Origin: Physella acuta
Lineage: Eukaryota; Mollusca; Gastropoda; Physidae
Direction of reading: 5' to 3'
NCBI RefSeq assembly: GCF_028476545.1
Contig: NW_026731917.1
Location: 434,001 to 498,000, forward strand
DNA length: 64,000 nucleotides
Made by a program: the position numbers and the translations under genes. This document shows, in pieces, positions 39,899 through 50,700 of the stretch (positions within the stretch are counted from its first letter, which is position 1; every line of letters begins with the position of its first letter). The notes under the pieces are model-generated. The model was not told the origin of the DNA and searched no databases. It was given only the letters and a program-made list of their open reading frames with translations.

Positions 39899-42800
39899 GG
39901 ACACAAATTAGGCAGGTTACGGTGTAGTCATCACACAAATATCGGGCACAAATTAGGCAGGTTACGGTGTAGTCATCACACAAATATCGGGCACAAATTA
40001 GGCAGGTTACGGTGTGGTCACCACACAAATATCGAGCACAAATTAGCCATCTTATGATGTGGTCACCACACAAATATCGGACACAAATTAGCCATCTTAT
40101 GGTGTGGTCACCACACAAATATCGGACACAAATTAGCCATCTTATGGTGTGGTCACCACAAAATATCGGACACACAATAGCCATCTTATGATGTGGTCAC
40201 CACACAAATATCGGACACAAATTAGGCATCTTATGGTGTGGTCACCACACAAATATCGGACACAAATTAGCCATCTTATGGTGTGGTCACCACACAAATA
40301 TCGGACACAAATTAGCCATCTTATGGTGTGGTCACCACACAAATATCGGACACAAATTAGGCATCTTATGGTGTGGTCACCACACAAATATCGGACACAA
40401 ATTAGCCATCTTATGGTGTGGTCACCACACAAATATCGGACACAAATTAGGCAGGTTATGGTGTGGTCACCACAAAATATCGGACACAAATTAGCCATCT
40501 TATGGTGTGGTCACCACACAAATATCGGACACAAATTAGCCATCTTATGGTGTGGTCACCACACAAATATCGGACACAAATTAGCCATCTTATGGTGTGG
40601 TCACCACACAAATATCGGACACAAATTAGGCATCTTATGGTGTGGTCACCACACAAATATCGGACACAAATTAGGCAGGTTATGGTGTGGTCACCACACA
40701 AATATCGGACACAAATTAGGCAGGTTATGGTGTGGTCACCACAAAATATCGGACACAAATTAGCCATCTTATGATGTGGTCACCACACAAATATCGGGCA
40801 CAAATTAGCCATCTTATGGTGTGGTCACCACACAAATATCGGACACAAATTATTCAACTTATGATGTGGTCACCACACAAATATCGGACACAAATTAGGC
40901 AGGTTATGGTGTGGTCACCACACAAATATCGGACACAAATTATTCAACTTATGGTGTGGTCACCACACAAATATCGGACACAAATTAGCCATCTTATGGT
41001 GTGGTCACCACACAAATATCGGACACACAATAGCCATCTTATGGTGTGGTCACCACACAAATATCGGACACAAATTAGGCATCTTATGGTGTGGTCACCA
41101 CACAAATATCGGACACAAATTATTCAACTTATGGTGTGGTCACCACACAAATATCGGACACAAATTAGCCATCTTATGGTGTGGTCACCACACAAATATC
41201 GGACACACAATAGCCATCTTATGGTGTGGTCACCACACAAATATCGGACACAAATTATTCAACTTATGGTGTGGTCACCACACAAATATCGGACACAAAT
41301 TAGCCATCTTATGGTGTGGTCACCACACAAATATCGGACACACAATAGCCATCTTATGGTGTGGTCACCACACAAATATCGGACACAAATTAGCCAGGTC
41401 ACCACACAAATATCGGACACAAATTAGGCATCTTATGGTGTGGTCACCACACAAATATCGGACACAAATTAGGCAGGTTATGGTGTGGTCACCACACAAA
41501 TATCGGACACAAATTAGGCAGGTTATGGTGTAGTCACCACACAAATATCGGACACAAATTAGGCAGGTTATGGTGTGGTCACCACACAAATATCGGACAC
41601 AAATTAGGCAGGTTATGGTGTAGTCACCACACAAATATCGGACACAAATTAGGCAGGTTACGGTGTAGTCATCACACAAATATCGGGCACAAATTAGGCA
41701 TCTCATGGTGTGGTCATCACACAAATATCGGACACAAATTAGGCAGGTTATGGTGTGGTCACCACACAAATATCGGACACAAATTAGGCATCTTATGGTG
41801 TGGTCACCACACAAATATCGGGCACAAATTAGGCAGGTTACGGTGTGGTCACCACACAAATATCGGACACAAATTAGGCAGGTTACGGTGTGGTCACCAC
41901 ACAAATATCGGGCACAAATTAGGCAGGTTACGGTGTGGTCACCACACAAATATCGGGCACAAATTAGCCATCTTATGGTGTGGTCACCACACAAATATCG
42001 GACACAAATTAGTCAGGTCACCACACAAATATCGGACACAAATTAGTCAGGTCACCACACAAATATCGGACACAAATTAGGCAGGTTACGGTGTGGTCAC
42101 CACACAAATATCGGGCACAAATTAGCCATCTTATGGTGTGGTCACCACACAAATATCGGACACAAATTAGTCAGGTCACCACACAAATATCGGACACAAA
42201 TTAGTCAGGTCACCACACAAATATCGGACACAAATTAGTCAGGTCACCACACAAATATCGGACACAAATTAGCCAGCTTATGGTGTGGTCATCACACAAA
42301 TATCGGACACAAATTAGGCATCTTATGGTGTGGTCACCACAAAATATCGGACACAAATTAGCCAGCTTATGGTGTGGTCACCACACAAATATCGGACACA
42401 CAATAGCCATCTTATGGTGTGGTCACCACACAAATATCGGACACAAATTAGGCAGGTTATGGTGTGGTCACCACACAAATATCGGACACACAATAGCCAT
42501 CTTATGGTGTGGTCACCACACAAATATCGGACACACAATAGCCATCTTATGGTGTGGTCACCACACAAATATCGGACACAAATTAGCCATCATTTGGTGT
42601 GGTCACCACACAAATATCGGACACAAATTAGGCATCTTATGGTGTGGTCACCACACAAATATCGGACACAAATTAGCCAGGTCACCACACAAATATCGGA
42701 CACAAATTAGCCATCTTATGGTGTGGTCACCACAAAATATCGGACACACAATAGCCATCTTATGGTGTGGTCACCACACAAATATCGGACAAAAATTAGC

Positions 42801-43700
42801 CATCTTATGGTGTGGTCACCACAAAATATCGGACACACAATAGCCATCTTATGGTGTGGTCACCACACAAATATCGGACACAAATTAGGCAGGTTATGGT
42901 GTGGTCACCACACAAATATCGGACACAAATTAGGCAGGTTATGGTGTGGTCACCACACAAATATCGGACACAAATTAGTCAGGTCACCACACAAATATCG
43001 GACACACAATAGCCATCTTATGGTGAGGTCACCACACAAATATCGGACACAAATTAGCCATCTTATGGTGTGGTCACCACACAAATATCGGACACAAATT
43101 AGGCAGGTTATGGTGTGGTCACCACACAAATATCGGACACAAATTAGCCATCTTATGGTGTGGTCACCACACAAATATCGGACACAAATTAGGCAGGTTA
43201 TGGTGTGGTCACCACACAAATATCGGACACAAATTAGCCATCTTATGGTGTGGTCACCACACAAATATCGGACACAAATTAGGCAGGTTATGGTGTGGTC
43301 ACCACACAAATATCGGACACAAATTAGGCATCTTATGGTGTGGTCACCACACAAATATCGGACACACAATAGCCATCTTATGGTGTGGTCACCACACAAA
43401 TATCGGACACACAATAGCCATCTTATGGTGTGGTCACCACACAAATATCGGACACAAATTAGCCATCATTTGGTGTGGTCACCACACAAATATCGGACAC
43501 AAATTAGCCATCATTTGGTGTGGTCACCACACAAATATCGGACACACAATAGCCATCTTATGGTGTGGTCACCACACAAATATCGGACACACAATAGCCA
43601 TCTTATGGTGTGGTCACCACACAAATATCGGACACAACTTAGGCATCTTATGGTGTGGTTACCACACAAATATCGGACACAAATTAACCAGGTTATAGTG
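39899..43700. repeat. 45-bp satellite array (about 85 units)
   Basis: The unit reads ACAAATATCGGACACAAATT, AGCCATCTTATG, GTGTGGTCACCAC. Variable positions in the middle define sub-types (AGCCATCTTATG, AGGCATCTTATG, AGGCAGGTTATG, ATTCAACTTATG, ACAATAGCC). A shorter 34-bp variant lacks TTATGGTGTGG and recurs around 41395, 42010-42245, 42670 and 42975. Each full unit contains GTGTGGTCACCACAC, a 7-bp inverted repeat around one C. As 45 is a multiple of three and the unit lacks stops, long ORFs appear on both strands; I treat them as by-products. Confidence 0.96.
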
Positions 43701-43840
43701 TAGTCACCCCACCCATCTTGACGCGCATTTATAATCAAGAAGCATACACTTAAAGACATGCATATTAAAGCCAACGAATACATGCACACGCATATTTAGT
43801 TATTATGGTCGGACTTCGGACATATAGGCCTATGTTACAC

Positions 43841-44137
43841 CAGAGGCGTAGCAAGGGGGGGGGGCGGGGGGGGGGGGGGGGGAAGGAGGAAATATGTCCC
43901 CGGGCGCCGACCTTAGTGGGCGCAAAATGGGTTGGAAAAACACATTAAAAGTTTGAGGGGGGGGGGGAGTGCAAATAAAAAATTTGAGGGGGGGGGGTGC
44001 AAATCGAAAGTTTGAGGGGGGGGGGGGTTGGGTGTAAATAGAAAGTTTGAGAGGGGGTACAAATTGAAAGTCTGAGGGGGGGGGGGTGCAAATAGAACGT
44101 TTGTCCCCGGACGCCGGGAAGGGTAGCTACGCCTCTG
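43841..44137. mobile_element. C-tract MITE, TIR CAGAGGCGTAGCAAGG
   Basis: The element is 297 bp with a perfect 8-bp duplication TGTTACAC. It has five G-rich interior units (GGGGTGCAAATCGAAAGTTT type) and the AAATGGGTTGGAAAAACACA block shared with 34006 and 38924. Its right duplication is shared with the next element. Confidence 0.92.
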
Positions 44138-44146
44138 TGTTACACC

Positions 44147-44295
44147 CAGAGTTTCTTCCAGGCATCTCTTCCCCGAATGAAATAGAATTTATATAGAAAA
44201 TATATAGGCTACTTTTAACTGTGTCCGCCCCTGCCCCCGAAAATTTCAAGCGCCCCCCCTCCCCCCACGGAGAAAAAAGTCTGGAAGAAACACTG
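44147..44295. mobile_element. C-tract MITE, TIR CAGAGTTTCTTCCAG, next to another MITE
   Basis: The element is 149 bp. Ends are CAGAGTTTCTTCCAGGCATC and GTCTGGAAGAAACACTG. Flanks are GTTACACC and GTTACATC (seven of eight match). It is shorter than the 200-bp members, with a deletion on the left side of the interior. It begins nine bases after the previous element ends, inside that element's target duplication. Confidence 0.88.
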
Positions 44296-45070
44296 GTTAC
44301 ATCGGCACTTACAGACATACACATTTTGATCAAGATAACCATTGAAATCTTCACAAAACTTATAGACATAATTTTCGAGGAGCTAAATCAATTAAAACAT
44401 GTAACTTAAAAAATTCAGTTTTTTAAATATTTTTATTTTATTTATGTAAGGCGTGTGTAAACCTGAGAAAAGAACAACAGCTATTGGATTTTTAAATTCA
44501 AAGAAAACCAACTAACATAACATTAATAACATAGATCTCTACACACAAGTAACAGTTGAAAACTTACAGTAGTCCGGCCTGCTAGTAAAAAGTTGAAGGT
44601 TCTTTAGAAATAGATTGATCACATTCTGTCCCGACACTTGTGTAATGTCAACGTCTGCTGGGGACCGTGTAGGTTGTAAAACGATTGCTGAATCTAGGTC
44701 AAGCGGAATAGAGGCCTATTTAAATTATGCACACAGTATAAGACACGCCATAGGCGTGGCATTTCTTATCGTCAACTCAATGACAGTATCTCCATAGGGG
44801 GGCGATATGTTTAACTAGGTAGTTGCTGCCTAAATAGATAAGAAAGATATTTAAATAGAAGATTTTCTTTATGTGGATGGTTCAAACGCTTGGGTAGGGA
44901 GTGTTACGGAGGTTTAGAACCTCCCCCTCTCCTCCCATCATTATAAACTTTTAGAACAATGACAGCTGACAATGTCAGAGATGACAGTTACGATGATTGT
45001 TTAAGTGCGGATATTTTCTACATTAAAACACAGTTAAAACACATGGAAAGACATTTTATAATGTGTGTGT
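44296..45070. other. gene-desert sequence
   Basis: No gene or repeat that I can support, apart from simple AT-rich DNA. Confidence 0.4.
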
Positions 45071-45074
45071 ATTA

Positions 45075-45770
45075 CGCAGTGAATTATGGTACATACATTG
45101 TAGGTTACATGAAGCAGAGAATCATGTCACATACATTGTAGGCTACATGACGCATCATATCGATACATTCAGTGAATTATTGCACACCACAATGTACTTT
45201 AGCACATCAATACATTCAGTGAATTATTTCACACCACTATGTACTTTAGCACATCAATACATTCAGTGAATTATTTCACACCACTATGTACTTTAGCACA
45301 TCAATACATTCAGTGAATTATTGCACACTACTATGTACTTTAACACATTAATACATTCAGTGAATTATTGCATACCACTATGTACTTTAGCACATCAATA
45401 CATTCAGTGAATTATTGCACACTACTATGTACTTTAACACATTAATACATTCAGTGAATTATTGCATACCACTATGTACTTTAGCACATCAATACATTCA
45501 GTGAATTATTGCATACCACTATGTATATGACGTAGCACATCAATACATTCAGTGAATTATTGCAAACCACAATGTACTTTAGCACATCATTACATTCAGT
45601 GAATTATTGCAAACCACAATGTACTTTAGCACATCAATACATTCAGTGAATTATTGCATACCACAATGTACTTTAGCACATCAATACATTCAGTGAGTTA
45701 TTGCATACCACTATGTATATGACGTAGCACATCAATACATTCAGTGAATTATCGCACACCACAATTCACG
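45075..45770. repeat. 47-bp tandem array
   Basis: About 13 units sharing TACATTCAGTGAATTATTGC, ACACCACTATGTACTTTAGC and ACATCAA. Two units carry a TATATGACGTAGC variant. To its left, TACATTGTAGGTTACATGA / TACATTGTAGGCTACATGA is a separate short duplication. Confidence 0.93.
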
Positions 45771-46787
45771 TATCCTTGATAGCGTTAACCCTGAAGCAAA
45801 CACTATGAAGACAGAAAATCAATGAAATAAAACACCCCAGTTACAATGTTAACTCACAAAGTATACATGAAGGAAGCAAAAGAGGTGGCCAGTGGGTGGG
45901 GTGGGGAGGAGGAGGGGGTAATCGCGGGGAGGCTGGGAAGACAGTGTGTCATGGAGGGGTAATCAAATTATCGATATTTTAGAAACCAGAAATTAGTACT
46001 TCCGGTTATCGAAAGTTATTCGAAGTTTGAGAGGAATTCAAGTATAAAATTTTATACTTATAGAGTATTATGAAATTTCTTCTATGGAAAAGTACTCAAG
46101 TTGTTATGGTCACACCGAAATAAAATAAAGAAGTACTTCCGGCTATCGGAAATCGTTAAAAATTTGGTCGAAACCTGCGCATACAACGCAATACTTATAT
46201 GTGAAATTTCGTCTAGATCTAGAATCTACCTAGCTTAAACTTTAAACGGCGCTCAGTTATCGCGTTAATAAATATTTACACACATACATTGATACAAGTT
46301 TGTAAAACTAAGTTTTTCTTATTAAAAGTAAAACGTCGTTTACTAAACTTCACCTGCGAGAAAGTAATCATTTTTTTTGAAAAATGAAATGGTAGTTATT
46401 TAAGCTATAGATCTAAATAATTGAGTTACTAAACACATTAAAACAAAAGTAACTACTGTTTAATAGTAGACTAGATAAATATGAAATTTTACACTTTTTA
46501 TAGTTGTGTTTTCCTTGCCTAAATTCGGTACTATGTTTTTAATAGATCAAAGTTAATTTAAAAACAAACGCAGGCGCTGCTGAAGTGGAGAAAAAAATCT
46601 TTACATTTAGTTTAGAGTGTAGAGAGTTATTTTTAAGAAATGTATCGGCATCAAAGATTGAAACGGGATTTAAAATGTTGAGAATATTTCTCGGTATTGT
46701 CTTAAGCTTGGTAGCTGCTCCGGTCACGCTAACAGATGTTCCGTCCCTGACTGATTCTCTGGCCCTAAATTTAATATAGGCCTAGAT
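45771..46787. other. gene-desert sequence
   Basis: No gene is seen. At about 46000-46215 the old dispersed repeat with GTACTTCCGG and GTGAAATTTCGTC recurs in two partial copies. A 64-codon ORF at 46585-46779 has a hydrophobic stretch but no recognisable family and no supporting signals. Confidence 0.4.
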
Positions 46788-46979
46788 CAGGGGTCTCCAA
46801 ACTACGATGTCCTCTCATCCGGCCCGCGGAGATATTTTTGTTCACGGAAAAAACGTTTGTTGTTGATGGCTGAGGAACTTTGCCCAGAAAAATCAAAGAC
46901 ATGTCTGGAACTAACTGGCCCCCGAACTGAAATTTGATAGTTAATGCGGTCCTCGGACTGAAAAGTTTGGAGACCCCTG
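46788..46979. mobile_element. hAT-type MITE, TIR CAGGGGTCTCCAAAC
   Basis: The element is 192 bp with a perfect 8-bp duplication GCCTAGAT. It is the inverse orientation of the copy at 38686-38883 and similar along its length. Ends are CAGGGGTCTCCAAACTACG and AGTTTGGAGACCCCTG. Confidence 0.94.
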
Positions 46980-47190
46980 GCCTAGATGAATGCAAGCAAG
47001 TACGTCGGTCTATATAATATGCTGGCGCTTTTTTGTACTCTCGCCGCTCCCCTACACAAAAACTTGGCTACGCCCTTTCTTTAAGGGGGAGGGGGGTCCT
47101 GACTTACGTGACCAAGTGTAAAGATAGGGGTGGGGGTAAAAAATTGTGACGACTTTTAAGCCAATACGCGGAATCTCTAGCAACTGTGTC

Positions 47191-47474
47191 CAGTGGCGTA
47201 GCGAGGTCGGGTGTCACCCGGTGCGGCACTTAATGGTGTCACCCCCCCCCCAGAGGCATAGAGACCCTTCCCAGGGACAAACTTTCAAATTTTCGATTTG
47301 CACCCCCCCCCCTCAAACTTTCGATTTGCACCCCCCCCCCCTCAAACTTTCTATTTGCACCCCCCCCTCGAGTTTTTCTCTATATATTTTGCTATTTTTT
47401 GCCTTGGTGTCACCCCCCTAAATGGTGTCACCCGGTGCGGTCCGCACCCCCCGCCCCCCCTCGCTACGCCCCTG
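47191..47474. mobile_element. C-tract MITE, TIR CAGTGGCGTAGCGAGG
   Basis: The element is 284 bp with a perfect 8-bp duplication ACTGTGTC. The interior carries the GGTGTCACCCGGTGCGG block of the copy at 36690 and three C-rich units. Confidence 0.93.
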
Positions 47475-50400
47475 ACTGTGTCTTCCTTTAATAACGACCC
47501 GAATTTTCTCTCTTGGTAGCTGAGCGAGTGCCATTATTGTCACATTCTATTAAAAAACTTCCGTAGCTTAACGCAGTACGGTCACTTTGTTAGTTTACAC
47601 CGTAACACTGAATAGTTGTTATATTCTAGCTAACATATTAAAGTCATTTAGTATCTTTGTACGCGTTTAAAGTATTAAACTAATAAGCCTATGTTTAGAG
47701 ATTAAACGATCTTCAGTACGCGCCAGCGCTAAGCGTATTATAAGCTTAGATTTGTGTTAATCCTACCCTTCACCTGTGTTACGACGCTCACAAAAACCGG
47801 GCCCCAATTCCGACGTTCGTCTCCGTGCAGCGTTGTACACACGCCGAGCGAGGGGTCTTTTTACTTGATTGGTATTGCTTATTGATGAATAATCTATAGG
47901 CTAACAAGAAAAATCGATAACAATGTAACAAAGGTAATCGACTGGATGTTGATTCTCCGGTAGGTCTGCGTACCACCATGTTTGGCACTGACTACTAGTA
48001 GGTTTACGCGGTACAAAAAATATAGTTTTACAGGTGAGAGATGAATACGCATACAGTTCTAATATCAAGCACATTTCTTATCTCATTTCTAAGGCAATAG
48101 TTGGATTTTTGTAATATCTTACTATGCATTTTTATTATAGGGGAATTTTTAACGAACATCGTTTCTTTAAATAAACAACACAATACAAGTTTAAGGCTAA
48201 AGTAATTTGAAAACTTTAGCTTTTATTAAAAAGATGCACACGTTACTTGCTTTTCGTATAGGGCCTATATTAATAGACTAGGCATGCTGCCCAGCTTCGC
48301 TTAGGCTTTCGAAAACATTGAGAATTTGAATGCTTAATTAATTCGCCCGAGGGTCGGTCTACGACCTCAAGAGTTATGAAGAGGTTCCTCCGTGGACATT
48401 TTTTTTCGATTTATAGCTCATATAAGGTACCGGTCAGTCGAGGTCAGTTTTGACCCCCTCATCGTAGACTTTTCGGCCAACTGGCCCCCGTGTTCTGTCG
48501 CCCCAAGCCAAATTTGAAGCGCCTGCGGCGCCGGGAAGTGCCCTATCGGACACCCGACAATCTAGATCTAGATTCCTAAAAGAATTTTTTTTTTAAGTTT
48601 AGCCCGAGCATAATAAAAAAAATACATTAACCAAGTTGACTTGGTGTGTCTCGAAGCCGCACCACCTGCGTGGTTTAATGTACACTAACATCTCCGCTAT
48701 TTAGGCACCTTATAATATACGGAGAATGAAACACGTATTTTAAAATCTTAACTTACGCGAATATGCCTATTCTTTCAAATTAATTTTTTTATCCCAAATT
48801 AGCCAGTTCCAAACAAAGATTTTGTATAAAATAAATAAGTCTTGAAATAGTTTAGTCCTAATATAGAAATTGATTTTTGGAATTGATTTTAGAGAAGTTA
48901 GAGTCTAAATCTAGATCTTAGCGTCTACGTCTAGATCTAGTTATTGCGTAGATTTAGATTTAGATTTAGTCTAGATCTAGAATCTCTAGATCTAGAATCC
49001 AAATACATAAAATAAATTTTATGAGTTTAGGCCGGAAAAATTGTATTGTATACATTTCTAAATCAAATTTGAATGAAACACGGCAGATGACGTCATTAGT
49101 TAATGTATAAGCAATAGTGACGTCACAGTTTTATGCGTTCTTTTTCACATTTATTAATGCTTTTCCGGTTGCATAAATAATACTGTTTCTCTACATTCGA
49201 ATACGCCTTATATTTTTATTTTTCTTCTTTAAATAAAATTGTGGTTATACATTTAAAACATCTAACATATTATTTTCAACAAAAGTCCGTATAAAGTTCT
49301 CCATGTATCGCTGTCGTTTCTGACGTGATGTCCGGCGAAAATATTTTGCGGACAGACAGAGAGAGAGAGAGAGAGAAGAGCGCACATGGCGTTTTATATA
49401 TTAGGATATATAATTTTGGACCATAATTATCTGTATATGTTAGGTGAATCGGTTTTGTGATACACTACCGGGCCATTCTACTTCCACTTGCAACGTAAAC
49501 AAAAGTCGGAACTCTATAGCCGGCGATATTTTTAGTTTTGATACATCGCCGTCAAGTAGTGCCTACACAAATACATTACATAATACATATTTCATCTATT
49601 CTCGATTTTATATAGGGCCTATAATTGTTAATTATATGTAAGCGCTCTACGACAATATACTTTGTATACTGATGTGTGGGTTAGGTTAGCATTCGGAGGT
49701 TGAATTTGTTTGACCATTCCTGATGATTCCTGCACTGAAGACTGAACTGAAGTCTGAAGTGCATTCTTTGTCGTCTTTGACTTTGTGACTATAGTTCGAC
49801 TACATCACACCCCACCATCCCATTCAAACATGATAAATATGCTGTTAAATTTAGAGGATTAATTTAAATTTTAAACTTAGTAAAGGGGCTTAATGAAGTT
49901 TGTTTATTAGGCCTATTATTAAATTTTAAAATTATTAATTAAGTTTAGCCGGCTAGCCTACTGATAAGATTTGTGATTGGATTAGTCAGGCCTAAACTAA
50001 ACAATTTGATGAATTGAATCTACTAAACTTTAAAGTACTCCCCCCTCCCCCGTCAGATTAAATTTCATCAGGCCTAATAAATTTGGCCCAAAATGTCAAA
50101 ATCTAGGCCTAATGATTAGGCCTAGGCCTATAATTATTAATTTATTAGGCTTAATAATTAATAACTGAGCCACATCCATTTATTTTCATTAGGGTCAATT
50201 CATTGAAATGTTAATATTGATATAAATTATACATGTTATTAGGCTAAATAAACAAAAATCTACTAACACCAGTGAAAATCTACCTAATCCTGTAAGCATA
50301 TTTAAGTTACGGTTAATAATTTTAGGCTTATAATTTACTACTAGATCTAGAATAACTCAGACACACTTCAACTAAAATTGTCATTGGATTAAAAGATAAT

Positions 50401-50700
50401 TATTTGGATGATTTATAAGACATTCTAAGCCCATGCTTTATTTCTTGTACCTGCATATAGTACATAACTGTCACTGTTAGGCTAACTACAATTAGGAGAA
50501 GAATTTATGAATTAATACTTAATAGAATAGCTTTATTAGCAAATAAAAAAAGAAATAATACAGTACATAAACATATGTAGACTTAGCCATGTTATATAAA
50601 TGTCGTTATAGTCTGTAATTATTTATAATTTTTCTCATGGCTGTTGGCCCCTCTAATTATTTGTTTATCCTATTTATTGGTAGAGCTTTGATCAGCTGAA
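47475..50700. other. gene-desert sequence and ASPH 5' flank
   Basis: No gene could be supported. Contents: an AGATCT-rich region at about 48560-48985; a (GA)n run at 49357-49376 followed by GCGTTTTATATATTAGGATA, which looks like the end of an unclassified mobile element whose other end may lie near 48290; and AT-rich DNA with GGCCTA motifs at 49900-50160. The ASPH promoter and any 5' UTR exon probably lie within 49400-50690. Confidence 0.4.

Noticed and set aside
39848-43703. Many ORFs of 100-330 codons across the 45-bp array.
   Set aside because: The unit length is a multiple of three and lacks stops, so ORFs appear automatically on both strands. The 34-bp variants break them, and no protein family is recognisable.
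46585-46779. A 64-codon ORF with a hydrophobic segment that might be a small secreted protein.
   Set aside because: It lacks homology, supporting exons and promoter signals, and such an ORF is expected by chance in this desert.
49357-49420. A (GA)n run followed by GCGTTTTATATATTAGGATA, possibly a Helitron or Penelope-like end.
   Set aside because: I could not find a matching start, hairpin or coding domain, so no element type is called.
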